Below are positions 16,490 to 25,434 of a stretch of 64,000 bases of DNA, piece by piece (positions within the stretch are counted from its first letter, which is position 1; every line of letters starts with the position of its first letter). The DNA is from SIG622 sp045596605 (GTDB taxonomy: Bacteria > Bacillota > Clostridia > Oscillospirales > CAG-382): assembly GCA_045596605.1 (NCBI GenBank), contig JAZOCR010000143.1, forward strand, positions 4,714 through 68,713. The letters are read 5' to 3'. Under the pieces are notes generated by a model. The model saw only the letters and a program-made list of their open reading frames with translations. It did not search any database and had not been told where the DNA came from. The translations under genes and the position numbers were made by a program.

Positions 16490-17338
16490 ATGACGTACGA
16501 CAACAGAGCAATAGGTGTTTTTGATTCGGGACTCGGCGGACTTACGTCGGTTCGTGAAATTGAAAGAGTGCTCCCGAATGAAAATATAATATATTTCGGT
16601 GATACCGGCAGAGTGCCCTACGGCACAAGGTCGGCAGAAACTATTCTGAAGTACTCCCGTGACGATTTGCGATTTCTTGAAGGCATGGGCGTGAAAGCGG
16701 TGCTTGTTGCCTGCGGTACGGTAAGCTCTATTGCCCTTGACATTCTTGAAAAGGAATCCGCTGTGCCGATTGTGGGCGTCGTGAAGCCTGCTTCAAAAGA
16801 GGCGGTGCGTCTTTCAAGAGAAAGGAGCAGTGGCGTGTGTGGGAATATCGCCGTTCTCGGAACTCCCGCAACTGCAAAAAACGGTGCTTACGAAAGAGAA
16901 ATACTTAAAACGCAGCCGGACGCAAGGGTTATGTCTGTAGGCTGCCCGATGTTCGTTCCGCTTGTGGAAAACGGCTATACCGAAAAGAATAACCCCGTAA
17001 CGCTTCTTGTTGCAAAGGAGTATATCGGTAAGCTTTCGGATTTTGCACCATCTGCGATAATTCTCGGCTGTACCCATTATCCGCTCATAAGGGAAACTAT
17101 TGAAGGTGCGTGCCTTGAGGTGCTCGGATATGTTCCGAAAATAGTTGACGCAGGAGCCTGTGCTGCAAAGGAGCTTTCAGTGCTTCTTTCGGGAAAAGGC
17201 ATTTGTGCAGACGGAAAGCAGTCAGGCAGCTCGGAATTTTTCGTCAGTGACGAAACCCATAATTTCAGTGAAACGGCGTCGGCTTTTCTCGGACGGCGTA
17301 TCGACAAGGTAAGTAAGATAAACGTAGAAAAGGAATAA
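16490..17338 (+). CDS. murI: Glutamate racemase
   Basis: Interconverts L- and D-glutamate for peptidoglycan. 282 residues from the ATG at 16490 (tggagg 5 nt upstream; the frame opens earlier at a TTG without an SD). Conserved blocks are FDSGLGGLTS, YFGDTGRVPYG, CPMFVPLVE and the second catalytic cysteine in LGCTHYPL. The first cysteine lies in VACGTVSS, where the family usually has ACNT, so the Asn after the cysteine is replaced by Gly. Both cysteines are present, so activity is likely. It heads a probable operon with the DUF1934 gene (25 bp downstream). Confidence 0.9.
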   Translation: MTYDNRAIGVFDSGLGGLTSVREIERVLPNENIIYFGDTGRVPYGTRSAETILKYSRDDLRFLEGMGVKAVLVACGTVSSIALDILEKESAVPIVGVVKPASKEAVRLSRERSSGVCGNIAVLGTPATAKNGAYEREILKTQPDARVMSVGCPMFVPLVENGYTEKNNPVTLLVAKEYIGKLSDFAPSAIILGCTHYPLIRETIEGACLEVLGYVPKIVDAGACAAKELSVLLSGKGICADGKQSGSSEFFVSDETHNFSETASAFLGRRIDKVSKINVEKE

Positions 17339-17363
17339 GTATAACAAAGACGGAAAATTAAAT

Positions 17364-18056
17364 ATGGCTACTAAATACTATGGCAGAACACAGTACGACT
17401 TTGAGCCCAACGTGAGAATACTTCTTAAAAGGCAAAGCGTTTTTGTGAAAATGCCGGAGCCTGACGTTACAAGTCCTCTGTACGGAAAAATCGACAACGG
17501 AACAGATGACAGTGCGGGCTATGATGAGAGAAAATACAACAATTCAATAATGCGCTTCAGCCCTCTGTTTCACAGAATGAGAACGCTTCGGAAAAATATT
17601 GAGAGAACGGACTCATTTCTGGAGAAGGACGAGCTGTATAGCGAAACCGCCCCGGCGCTTCCGGGTGAAAGCGAATTTTACTGCGACGGCAGACTTGATA
17701 TAACTTGTGACGGCAAAATCATCCGCATCGCAGACGGCGAGGAAATAGAAATAACAAATGACGGTACGGTGTACTGGAAGAAAAACGACCCCTTTACGCC
17801 GGTACTTACCTTGGAAAAAGGACAAAGAATCTCTCACGCAGATTATCCCTATCTTGATTTTCTCCTGAAGCTTGGCGTAGAGCCGGAGCTTGTTTCAAGA
17901 ACCTGCGTGACTCTTGATTTTTCCGACGGTATTTCCGAGTACGGTGGAACTCTTGAGCTTTCATACGTGGTTGAGCTTTGCGGAGCGGAGCTTGAAAGCA
18001 CGAGGCTGACACTTACGCTTTATCCGATTCTCGGTGAAAAGCAGTGCCTTGATTAA
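17364..18056 (+). CDS. DUF1934 (YwiB-like) protein
   Basis: 230 residues. The C-terminal half has the DUF1934 beta-barrel pattern (VLTLEKGQR, then GGTLELSYVVEL and a final beta strand LTLTLYPI). The N-terminal 90 residues are extra relative to the usual length of about 140-150 residues and are charged, without a recognised motif. YwiB-type proteins are cytosolic and of unknown function. Probably co-transcribed with murI. Confidence 0.65.
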   Translation: MATKYYGRTQYDFEPNVRILLKRQSVFVKMPEPDVTSPLYGKIDNGTDDSAGYDERKYNNSIMRFSPLFHRMRTLRKNIERTDSFLEKDELYSETAPALPGESEFYCDGRLDITCDGKIIRIADGEEIEITNDGTVYWKKNDPFTPVLTLEKGQRISHADYPYLDFLLKLGVEPELVSRTCVTLDFSDGISEYGGTLELSYVVELCGAELESTRLTLTLYPILGEKQCLD

Positions 18057-18094
18057 AGCTACAGAAAAGGTAAAAGGATTTTTGAAAGGAAAAG

Positions 18095-19816
18095 GTGTTA
18101 AAATTGAAATTTGCAAAAAGATTGTGTGCTGTGATGCTGTGCATTTCGGTATGTCTGTCAAGCCTTGTTTTTGCACAAGGCGGCGAGGGATATTATGCAG
18201 GCAGCACACCTGATTATAAAGAAGAATACAGCAGCTATCAGTATGATTTATTTATGGAAATATTCAAAATGTATTCGGAAACCCATTTATATGAGTTTAC
18301 CGAAGAGGAGCTTACAGAAGCCTTTGTTATGAAGCTTCTGCATGACTACCCTGAGCTGTTTAAGCTGTTTGTAAATACTATGCTCGGAACTATGGATGGG
18401 TACAGCTCCTATTATGAAACCGGCACAGGCATTGCGGCGGGCAAGAGCACTATTGGATACGGAATAGCCCTTGGAGATGAAACAAGCTACGAGGCTCGCA
18501 AGATGGGACTCACAGAGCCGGGAATCTACGTAACGCAGGTGCTTTATAACTCCAACGCACTAAAAGCAGGAATAAAGGTAGGCGACAGGCTTGTGAGCGT
18601 TGAGGGGATATCCACCGAGGGAATAACTCCTGATGCAGCACTGGGGCTTGTCAGAATGCTTCCATATGTAAAGGAAGAAGCTTTTGATGAAAATGGTAAC
18701 AGCCTTGGTATTCCGGATGAGCCGGAATTTATCGTAGACGAGACTACAGGAAAAAAATCCTATCCTTTGCATCTTACCCTTGAAAGAAACGGCAAGACCT
18801 ATGACGTTTCGCTTACTAAGGGAGAAATGCTTGCGTCGAATATTACCTACGATGCACAGGAGGATAAAAGCTACGCCTATATAGGAATATCCTCCTTCCA
18901 GGGCGACACCGTCGTTCAGGATTTCAAAGCTGCACTTCAAAGCGCAGAAAGTGACGGGCGTAAAAACCTTATAATAGACCTTCGTGGAAACGGTGGCGGC
19001 GTTCTTGACTACGCAAAGGAAATGGCTGATATGCTGGTAACGGGCAAGGACAAGGTTCTGTTTTACATAAACTCCAGAGGCGTGGAGGAGCCGGAGGCGG
19101 TGCTTTCCGATGACGAAGGCTACGAGTTTGATAAAATAACACTTATAGTGGATGAATATACCGCAAGTGCATCAGAGCTTTTTGCTATGATTTTGCAGTA
19201 TTACTGCGATGCAAAGCTCGTAGGAAAAACCACCTACGGAAAGGGCGTGGGACAGTCTGCATATGAATTTGCTACCGGAGATATGTTCACTATTACAACC
19301 TTTGAAATGCTGACACCGGACCTTGAGTCCTACAACGGTGTGGGACTTATCCCTGATGCTGAAATAAAGACTTGCCTTAAAAAATACACCTTCCCCGAAA
19401 GCCTTGAAATTTTCAACTATATAAATTACAAGGAAATTTCAGAGGGAACGCAGAGTGACACTGTGCTGGGACTTGAAAAAAGACTGTATATGCTTGGATA
19501 TCTACGCTTGGAAAAGGTAGACGGCATATATGACAAGAGTACTACCTCTGCGATAAACTCAATGAAGCTGTACCGCACGAAGGAGCCGACAGGACTTCTT
19601 GACGACGAGGACGTAGAGCGTATAACCCTTGAAATAAACAACCTCAAAAATTATTACTACGAGTACGATTCACAGATTGAAGTTGCTGAAATGTCCTTCA
19701 GCTCTCTGTCGCAGGCGAAGCGCCGTGCAAAAGAGCTTGAAAATGCATCAAAGAAGGTAGAGCAGCATAAGGCGGAATACCTTGAAGAAGCCCGTAAGGA
19801 AGCAATGGGGGAATGA
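18095..19816 (+). CDS. S41-family C-terminal processing protease with PG-binding domain
   Basis: About 573 residues. N-terminal signal peptide, a PDZ-like region around residues 130-240 (NALKAGIKVGDRLVSVEG), the S41 core with NLIIDLRGNGGG, catalytic serine in YTASASELFA and lysine in VGKTTYGKGVGQ. A peptidoglycan-binding_1-like unit (LEKRLYMLGYL...DGIYDKSTTSAINSM, about 465-500) and a C-terminal charged helix follow. The start is a GTG at 18095 or a TTG at 18104, both near AAAGGAAAAGG; I kept the longer. An extracytoplasmic Ser/Lys protease, class well supported, substrate unknown. Confidence 0.9.
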   Translation: MLKLKFAKRLCAVMLCISVCLSSLVFAQGGEGYYAGSTPDYKEEYSSYQYDLFMEIFKMYSETHLYEFTEEELTEAFVMKLLHDYPELFKLFVNTMLGTMDGYSSYYETGTGIAAGKSTIGYGIALGDETSYEARKMGLTEPGIYVTQVLYNSNALKAGIKVGDRLVSVEGISTEGITPDAALGLVRMLPYVKEEAFDENGNSLGIPDEPEFIVDETTGKKSYPLHLTLERNGKTYDVSLTKGEMLASNITYDAQEDKSYAYIGISSFQGDTVVQDFKAALQSAESDGRKNLIIDLRGNGGGVLDYAKEMADMLVTGKDKVLFYINSRGVEEPEAVLSDDEGYEFDKITLIVDEYTASASELFAMILQYYCDAKLVGKTTYGKGVGQSAYEFATGDMFTITTFEMLTPDLESYNGVGLIPDAEIKTCLKKYTFPESLEIFNYINYKEISEGTQSDTVLGLEKRLYMLGYLRLEKVDGIYDKSTTSAINSMKLYRTKEPTGLLDDEDVERITLEINNLKNYYYEYDSQIEVAEMSFSSLSQAKRRAKELENASKKVEQHKAEYLEEARKEAMGE

Positions 19817-19899
19817 CGGGGGCGCAGCGAGTTAAGAGCAGCGCAGTGCTGAAAAATCATAATTATATATGGCTATTATAAAAAAGGACGGTATAAACA

Positions 19900-22464
19900 A
19901 TGAGTGACAACAACAATATTATGGACGGAACCTTCAGCGAGTATCATAAGAATGACAAAATCGTGGACGTAGAGATTTCCAGAGAAGTAAGAACCTCATT
20001 TATGGACTATGCAATGTCGGTAATCGTGGACAGAGCACTTCCCGACGTTCGTGACGGATTAAAGCCCGTACATAGAAGAATACTCTATTCAATGTACGAG
20101 GACGGACTTACCTATAATAAACCCTTTAGAAAATCCGCTACCACCGTAGGTAACGTGCTTGGTCATTATCATCCTCACGGTGACGCATCGGTATACGACG
20201 CAATGGTAAGACTTGCACAGCCCTTCTCTATGCGTTACCCCCTTGTTGAAGGACACGGTAACTTCGGTAACATAGACGGCGACGGCGCTGCTGCATACCG
20301 TTATACTGAGGCAAGACTTGCAAAAATGTCCGAGGAAATGGTAACAGACCTTGATAAAGACGTCGTTGACTTTATGCCGAACTTCGACAACAAGCAGAAG
20401 GAGCCGACGGTGCTTCCCTCAAGATTCCCAAATCTCCTTGTAAACGGCTCCGTTGGTATTGCCGTAGGTATGGCTACCAATATTCCTCCTCATAATCTCT
20501 GTGAGGTAATAGACGGCGTTATCCACCTTATAGATAACCCGGATGCGGAAATTACCGAGCTTATGAACTTCATAAAGGGTCCGGACTTCCCCACAGGCGG
20601 TACTATTTACGGTATGAACGGCATATACGAGGCGTATATGACCGGCAGAGGTAAAATTCCCGTTCGTGCAAAATGCGATTTTGAGGAGAAAAAAGGAAAA
20701 ACCTCCATTATTGTTACGGAAATACCCTATATGCAGAGAAAGGGAGCTCTTGTTGAAGCGATAGCTGACCTTGTTAAGAACAAGAGAATAGAGGGCATTA
20801 CTGCGATAAACGACGTTTCGGATATGAGAAACGGTACAAGAGTTGTTATTGAGCTTCGCCGTGACGCAAATCCCAATCTTATACTTAATCAGCTTTATAA
20901 GTACAGTCCGCTCCAGGATACCTTTGCGGTTAATATGCTTGCGCTTGTTGGCGGTGAGCCTAAAACCCTCAATCTCAAAGAGATGCTTCGCCACTATCTT
21001 GACCACCAGATAAATGTCGTAACAAGACGCCTTCAGTACGACCTTGAAAAAGCGCAGAGAAGAATGCATATTTTGGAAGGCCTTAAAATCGCAATTGACA
21101 ATATCGACGAGGTTATAAAGATAATCAGAGCTTCAAAGACCATTCCGGACGCAAGAGAAGCACTTATTGCCCGCTTTGCACTTTCGGAAATTCAGGCGCA
21201 GGAAATCGTTCAGATGCCTCTTGGACGTCTGTCGGGACTTGAAATTGATAAGCTCCTTGAAGAAATTGAAGCACTTCGCAAGAAGATAGAAAACCTTGTT
21301 GAAATCCTTGCAGATATTACCAAGATTGAAAATATCGTTCGTGAGGACCTTCTTGAAATCAAGAGAAAGTATGGCGACGAAAGAAAAACAAGAATCGAGC
21401 AGGTTGAAAACGAAATTCTTATGGAAGACCTTATCGAGCGCCGTGACTGCGTTCTGACAATCAGCCACGCAGGCTACATCAAGAGAATGGATGCAGATAC
21501 CTATAACGCACAGCGTAGAGGCGGCAGAGGTGTTATCGGTATGCAGACCAAGGAGGAGGACTTCGTTCAGGACGTTATTATCGCCCATAGCCACGATTAT
21601 CTTCTTATGTTTACAAGCTACGGCAGAATGTACGTTAAGAAGGGCTACGAAATCCCTGAGTCCGGCAAGGCGTCAAAGGGTACGAATATCATAAATATCA
21701 TTGACGTTGATAAGGACGAAAAGCTTACTGCAAGCGTTTCTGTGACCGAGTTTGACAGCGAAACTTACCTTACTATGATAACAAAGAACGGCATCATAAA
21801 GAGAACAGAGCTTTCGGCGTACAAGAACTACCGTAGAGGCGGTCTTAACGCAATAAATCTCGACGAGGGTGACGAGCTTCTCTACGTCCTTAAAACCACC
21901 GGCGACTGCGATATTCTCGTTGCAACCCATAACGGTCTTGTCGTACGCTTCTCTGAAGAAAGAGCAAGAAGCATCGGCAGAACTGCAAGAGGCGTTAAGG
22001 CTATTGAGCTTGCAGAGGACGACTTTGTTGTAGGCGCAGTTGCAATTACTCCTAATGATGAAAGAAATATTATAACTATTACCGAAAAGGGACTTGGTAA
22101 GCGTGCAAGCACAGACGAATTCCCGGTACACAACAGAGGCGGTAAGGGCGTTATAGGTCATAAGCTTACGGATAAGTCCGGCAAGCTCTGCGGCATTGCT
22201 GCAGTAGGTGCTGACGACGATATTATGCTTATTACCAACGAGGGCGTAATTATCAGAATCCATACAGAGGACATTTCGCTTCTCGGCAGAAACACCCAGG
22301 GCGTTAAGGTGATGAGAGTTGATGAAAACGTATTTATTTACGGCATAACGGTTGTTAAGAAGGAAGAGGAAAAGGAAGAGGAAGAAGCAGACGAAGGCGT
22401 AGAAAATAGCGAAAATATTCCGACTGCAGACCTTGCAGAAGCCGCAGAAAAGACGGAAGAATAA
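19900..22464 (+). CDS. gyrA: DNA gyrase subunit A
   Basis: Breakage-reunion subunit of gyrase. 854 residues: N-terminal MDYAMSVIVDRALPDVRDGLKPVHRRI, catalytic tyrosine in AAAYRYTEAR (YRYTE), the coiled-coil gate (about 370-500) and a C-terminal beta-pinwheel with the GyrA box variant QRRGGRG at about residue 532, which argues for gyrA rather than parC. The quinolone-contact loop reads HPHGDASVYD: Ala96-Ser97 where E. coli has Ser83-Ala84. The C-terminus is acidic. No gyrB next to it. The stop overlaps the next start by 1 bp. Confidence 0.96.
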   Translation: MSDNNNIMDGTFSEYHKNDKIVDVEISREVRTSFMDYAMSVIVDRALPDVRDGLKPVHRRILYSMYEDGLTYNKPFRKSATTVGNVLGHYHPHGDASVYDAMVRLAQPFSMRYPLVEGHGNFGNIDGDGAAAYRYTEARLAKMSEEMVTDLDKDVVDFMPNFDNKQKEPTVLPSRFPNLLVNGSVGIAVGMATNIPPHNLCEVIDGVIHLIDNPDAEITELMNFIKGPDFPTGGTIYGMNGIYEAYMTGRGKIPVRAKCDFEEKKGKTSIIVTEIPYMQRKGALVEAIADLVKNKRIEGITAINDVSDMRNGTRVVIELRRDANPNLILNQLYKYSPLQDTFAVNMLALVGGEPKTLNLKEMLRHYLDHQINVVTRRLQYDLEKAQRRMHILEGLKIAIDNIDEVIKIIRASKTIPDAREALIARFALSEIQAQEIVQMPLGRLSGLEIDKLLEEIEALRKKIENLVEILADITKIENIVREDLLEIKRKYGDERKTRIEQVENEILMEDLIERRDCVLTISHAGYIKRMDADTYNAQRRGGRGVIGMQTKEEDFVQDVIIAHSHDYLLMFTSYGRMYVKKGYEIPESGKASKGTNIINIIDVDKDEKLTASVSVTEFDSETYLTMITKNGIIKRTELSAYKNYRRGGLNAINLDEGDELLYVLKTTGDCDILVATHNGLVVRFSEERARSIGRTARGVKAIELAEDDFVVGAVAITPNDERNIITITEKGLGKRASTDEFPVHNRGGKGVIGHKLTDKSGKLCGIAAVGADDDIMLITNEGVIIRIHTEDISLLGRNTQGVKVMRVDENVFIYGITVVKKEEEKEEEEADEGVENSENIPTADLAEAAEKTEE

Positions 22465-22976
22465 TGAAAATATATTCCTTTGAGTACGAAAAGCACTCGG
22501 AAAACGCAACCGATGATATAATAATCAGCGCAGTAAAGCTTTATCTTGAAGATAAGGGCAGGGATTCCGACGAGCTCCGAATAAGCGTCATCCGTGACGA
22601 ATATGGAAAACCTCACATCACGGGCACAGACGAAATTTTCGTCAGCGTTACCCACGCAGAAGCTCTCCTGCTTGTTGCGGTAGCACCATATGAAATTGGA
22701 ATTGACGCTGAAAAAAGAGGAAGACGGGTGAAGCATCCCGCTTCTCTTTCAAAAAGATATTTTTGCGAAGATGAAATAGAATGTCTCGGAGAAACCCCCG
22801 ATATAGATGAATTTGTTGATATGTGGGTAAAAAAGGAAGCTCTTTCAAAGCTTATCGGCAAAGGAATTCCCTGTATGCGCGAAATGAGCGTTTTTTCAGA
22901 TAAAGTAATTTTTGAGCGTATTTCCGATTACGACGGTTTTACCGTGTATACCGTGAAATACAGTGAAAGTAAATAA
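22464..22976 (+). CDS. 4'-phosphopantetheinyl transferase
   Basis: Transfers phosphopantetheine from CoA to carrier proteins. 170 residues, a shortened Sfp/HetI-type enzyme: VSVTHAEALLLVAVA, then the Mg-binding GIDAEKRGRRV (about 77-87) and WVKKEALSKLIGKGI (about 115-129). It overlaps gyrA by 1 bp and is followed closely by an ECF S component and a pantothenate kinase, so three steps around CoA lie together. Family secure; the carrier-protein substrate is not visible here. Confidence 0.88.
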   Translation: MKIYSFEYEKHSENATDDIIISAVKLYLEDKGRDSDELRISVIRDEYGKPHITGTDEIFVSVTHAEALLLVAVAPYEIGIDAEKRGRRVKHPASLSKRYFCEDEIECLGETPDIDEFVDMWVKKEALSKLIGKGIPCMREMSVFSDKVIFERISDYDGFTVYTVKYSESK

Positions 22977-23006
22977 AAGCAAATATCAGTTTAAGGAGAA
23001 AGAAAA

Positions 23007-23663
23007 ATGAGCAAATCAAACGCAAAAAGAATGGATAAAAAAACTATTTTAAAAATGACACATCTCGCAATACTTGCGGCAATAATTGTTGTACTGCAAA
23101 TTTTCTGTACAGTATTAACTTCTATGACGGGATTTGTGCCGATAACACTTGCACTTGTGCCAATTCTTGTAGGTGCTGCACTTTACGGAAAAGCAGCAGG
23201 AGCATTTTTGGGAACTGTGTTTGGTATCATAGTTTTATGTATTGACCCGACTGCACATTTTCTCATCGGTCTTGATAAAGGAAGCACATTTTTGAACATA
23301 GTGCTCACAATAATTCTATGTATAGGCAAGGGTGCTGCAGCAGGCTTTGTTTCAGGGCTTATGTACGAAATATTTTCTAAAAAGAGTAAACTTGCAGGAG
23401 TTATTTCTGCGGGAGTGCTTTCTCCCATTGTAAACACAGGTATATTTGTTTCCGGTATGCTGATATTTTTCAACAGCACTATCAATGAATGGCAGGTAGG
23501 CTTTGCGCTGAATAATCCGGATAAACCCGCTACAATGATAGCTTACATAATATTTGGACTTTGCGGTATAAATTTCTTGATTGAGCTTCTGGTTAATTCA
23601 ATTCTTGTACCTGCAATCGTAAGAATAATTAATGTTTCGACAAACAAGAAAGGCAAAGATTAA
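23007..23663 (+). CDS. ECF transporter S component, probable pantothenate-specific
   Basis: 218 residues with about six hydrophobic segments, a short basic N-terminus and the ILAAIIVVLQI-type first helix typical of ECF substrate-binding subunits. S components confer vitamin specificity and share an energising module (EcfA/EcfA'/EcfT), which is not in this window. The next gene is pantothenate kinase, 35 bp away, so pantothenate is the most likely substrate (PanT-like). SD aaggaga before the ATG. Specificity is inferred from context only. Confidence 0.78.
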   Translation: MSKSNAKRMDKKTILKMTHLAILAAIIVVLQIFCTVLTSMTGFVPITLALVPILVGAALYGKAAGAFLGTVFGIIVLCIDPTAHFLIGLDKGSTFLNIVLTIILCIGKGAAAGFVSGLMYEIFSKKSKLAGVISAGVLSPIVNTGIFVSGMLIFFNSTINEWQVGFALNNPDKPATMIAYIIFGLCGINFLIELLVNSILVPAIVRIINVSTNKKGKD

Positions 23664-23697
23664 AAGCTATTATTCTTAAAAGTAAAGGAAAGTAGTT

Positions 23698-24534
23698 ATG
23701 AGTAAAATAATAATTGGTATTGACGTCGGTGGAAGCACCACTAAAATTGTGGGGTTTCAGGGCGAAAAAATGATAAACCCCACATTTGTTAAGGCAGGAG
23801 ACCCGGTGGCTTCCGTTTACGGAGCCTTCGGAAAATTCACATCGGAAAACAAAATAAAGCTTTCCGACATTGAAAAGGTAATGATGACGGGAGTTGGCTC
23901 GTCCTTTATAGATAGCGACCTTTACGGCATACCCGCAGTACATAAAACCGAATTTGACTGCGTTGGACTTGGCGGTCTTTATCTCTCCGGACTTCGTGAG
24001 GCGATAATTGCAAGCCTTGGCACAGGTACGGCTCTTGTGCACGCAGAGAGGGATGGTGCTATCGAGTATCTCGGCGGTACGGGCGTTGGCGGCGGTACGC
24101 TTATCGGACTTTCAAAGAAAATGCTCGGCGTACAGAATGTTGACAATATAGTTGAGCTTGCTTCTGACGGTGACCTTGATAACGTAGACCTTCGCATAAA
24201 GGATATCACCAATAAGGATATGCACCCCGGACTTCCGGACTTTATGACAGCTGCAAATTTCGGTAAGCTTTCCGACGTTGCAAGTAAAAGCGACGTAGCT
24301 CTCGGAATTATAAACCTGGTTTTCGAGTCGGTCGGTGTGCTCGGCGTTTTTGCAACAAAGAGATTTGGTATACAGGATATAGTGCTGACGGGAAACCTTA
24401 CGACTATTCCCTATGCAAAACCGATATTTGATAATCTTTCAAATATGTTCGGAGTGAATATCCTGATACCTGAGAACGCTCAGTACGGAACGGTTATAGG
24501 TGCGGCACTTTCCGGAGTGCGTGAAAGCCTGTAA
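23698..24534 (+). CDS. coaW: Type II pantothenate kinase
   Basis: Phosphorylates pantothenate, the first step of CoA synthesis. 278 residues of the ASKHA fold: phosphate-1 loop IGIDVGGSTTKIVGF at the N-terminus, TGVGSSF, SLGTGTAL and GGTGVGGGTLIGL. The pattern fits the eukaryote-like type II PanK known from Staphylococcus rather than CoaA or CoaX. SD aaggaaag before the ATG. Likely co-transcribed with the ECF S gene. Confidence 0.92.
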   Translation: MSKIIIGIDVGGSTTKIVGFQGEKMINPTFVKAGDPVASVYGAFGKFTSENKIKLSDIEKVMMTGVGSSFIDSDLYGIPAVHKTEFDCVGLGGLYLSGLREAIIASLGTGTALVHAERDGAIEYLGGTGVGGGTLIGLSKKMLGVQNVDNIVELASDGDLDNVDLRIKDITNKDMHPGLPDFMTAANFGKLSDVASKSDVALGIINLVFESVGVLGVFATKRFGIQDIVLTGNLTTIPYAKPIFDNLSNMFGVNILIPENAQYGTVIGAALSGVRESL

Positions 24535-24568
24535 GCACGCTTTTTCACGAAAATTTGGAGGAACGGCT

Positions 24569-25366
24569 TTGAAAATAGGTGCAAGCACAAAATCCTTCGG
24601 TGGAAAAACTGTAAAAGAAGTGGCAGAGATTTTTGCAAAATGCGGTCTTACAGCTGCAGAGCTTTGCTTTTGCCAGAGTGACCTTTTGGGCTTCCGGTAT
24701 AACCTTTGCGGAAATTCTGATTTGCCAAGCCTTGAAAATGTAAGAAATGCTACTGAAACCTTCAGGGACTTCGGCATAGACGTATGTGCTCTCGGAGTAT
24801 ACCTTAACTTCTGGAGCGGAACGGACGGCGAAATCTTTGATACTCTACGCCTTTTTACCGAGTACTGTGATATAGCGTACAGCCTTGACATCAGAGCTCT
24901 TTGCACCCATACGGGCAATACAAGTCAGATACCAATGTCAAAAAGCTTTGGAAATGGGCTTTGTGAAAAAATGTACGAAGGCTTTACTTGTGCCTGCATT
25001 GAGGCGAAAAAGCGTGGGCTTACTGTTGCGGTAGAGTGCGGTGAAACGGATGCGGTGCAGGATTATAAGGGCTTTACAAAGCTTTGCGAGTACGTAAGAG
25101 AAAGCATCGGCAGCAGTGATATGCTGAAATATATTTATACTCCCGTATTTTCAAAAAAAGTCTCGGACTCTGAAATTGCAATGATTCACCTGCGGGACAG
25201 AAAAAAAGACGGTAAATACTTTGAACGCTTCGGAGAGGGAGATGTGGATTTTTCTCCGTTCATCCCGGAGCTTGGACAAATGAAGGAGCTGCCGGTTATT
25301 CTTGAGTACGTCAACAGCGAAAACCTTTCGGATACGGTTAAAAAATTCCGTGAAATGACATTTTGA
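24569..25366 (+). CDS. Sugar phosphate isomerase/epimerase-like TIM-barrel protein
   Basis: 265 residues from a TTG at 24569, 7 nt after GGAGG (the frame extends upstream into coaW without an SD). The sequence has the xylose-isomerase-like AP-endonuclease-2 TIM-barrel pattern: KIGASTKSFGG at the start, LRALCTHTGN, VAVECGETD and a late MIHLRDRKKDGK. Such enzymes act on sugars or inositols, often with a divalent metal bound by Glu/Asp/His. Substrate unknown; follows coaW by 34 bp and may share its transcript. Confidence 0.75.
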   Translation: MKIGASTKSFGGKTVKEVAEIFAKCGLTAAELCFCQSDLLGFRYNLCGNSDLPSLENVRNATETFRDFGIDVCALGVYLNFWSGTDGEIFDTLRLFTEYCDIAYSLDIRALCTHTGNTSQIPMSKSFGNGLCEKMYEGFTCACIEAKKRGLTVAVECGETDAVQDYKGFTKLCEYVRESIGSSDMLKYIYTPVFSKKVSDSEIAMIHLRDRKKDGKYFERFGEGDVDFSPFIPELGQMKELPVILEYVNSENLSDTVKKFREMTF

Positions 25367-25434
25367 AGCATATTGGCTTTTTATCTGCACGGTAAAATAC
25401 TTGGATTTTTACGAAACATAAAGGGGATAATGGA

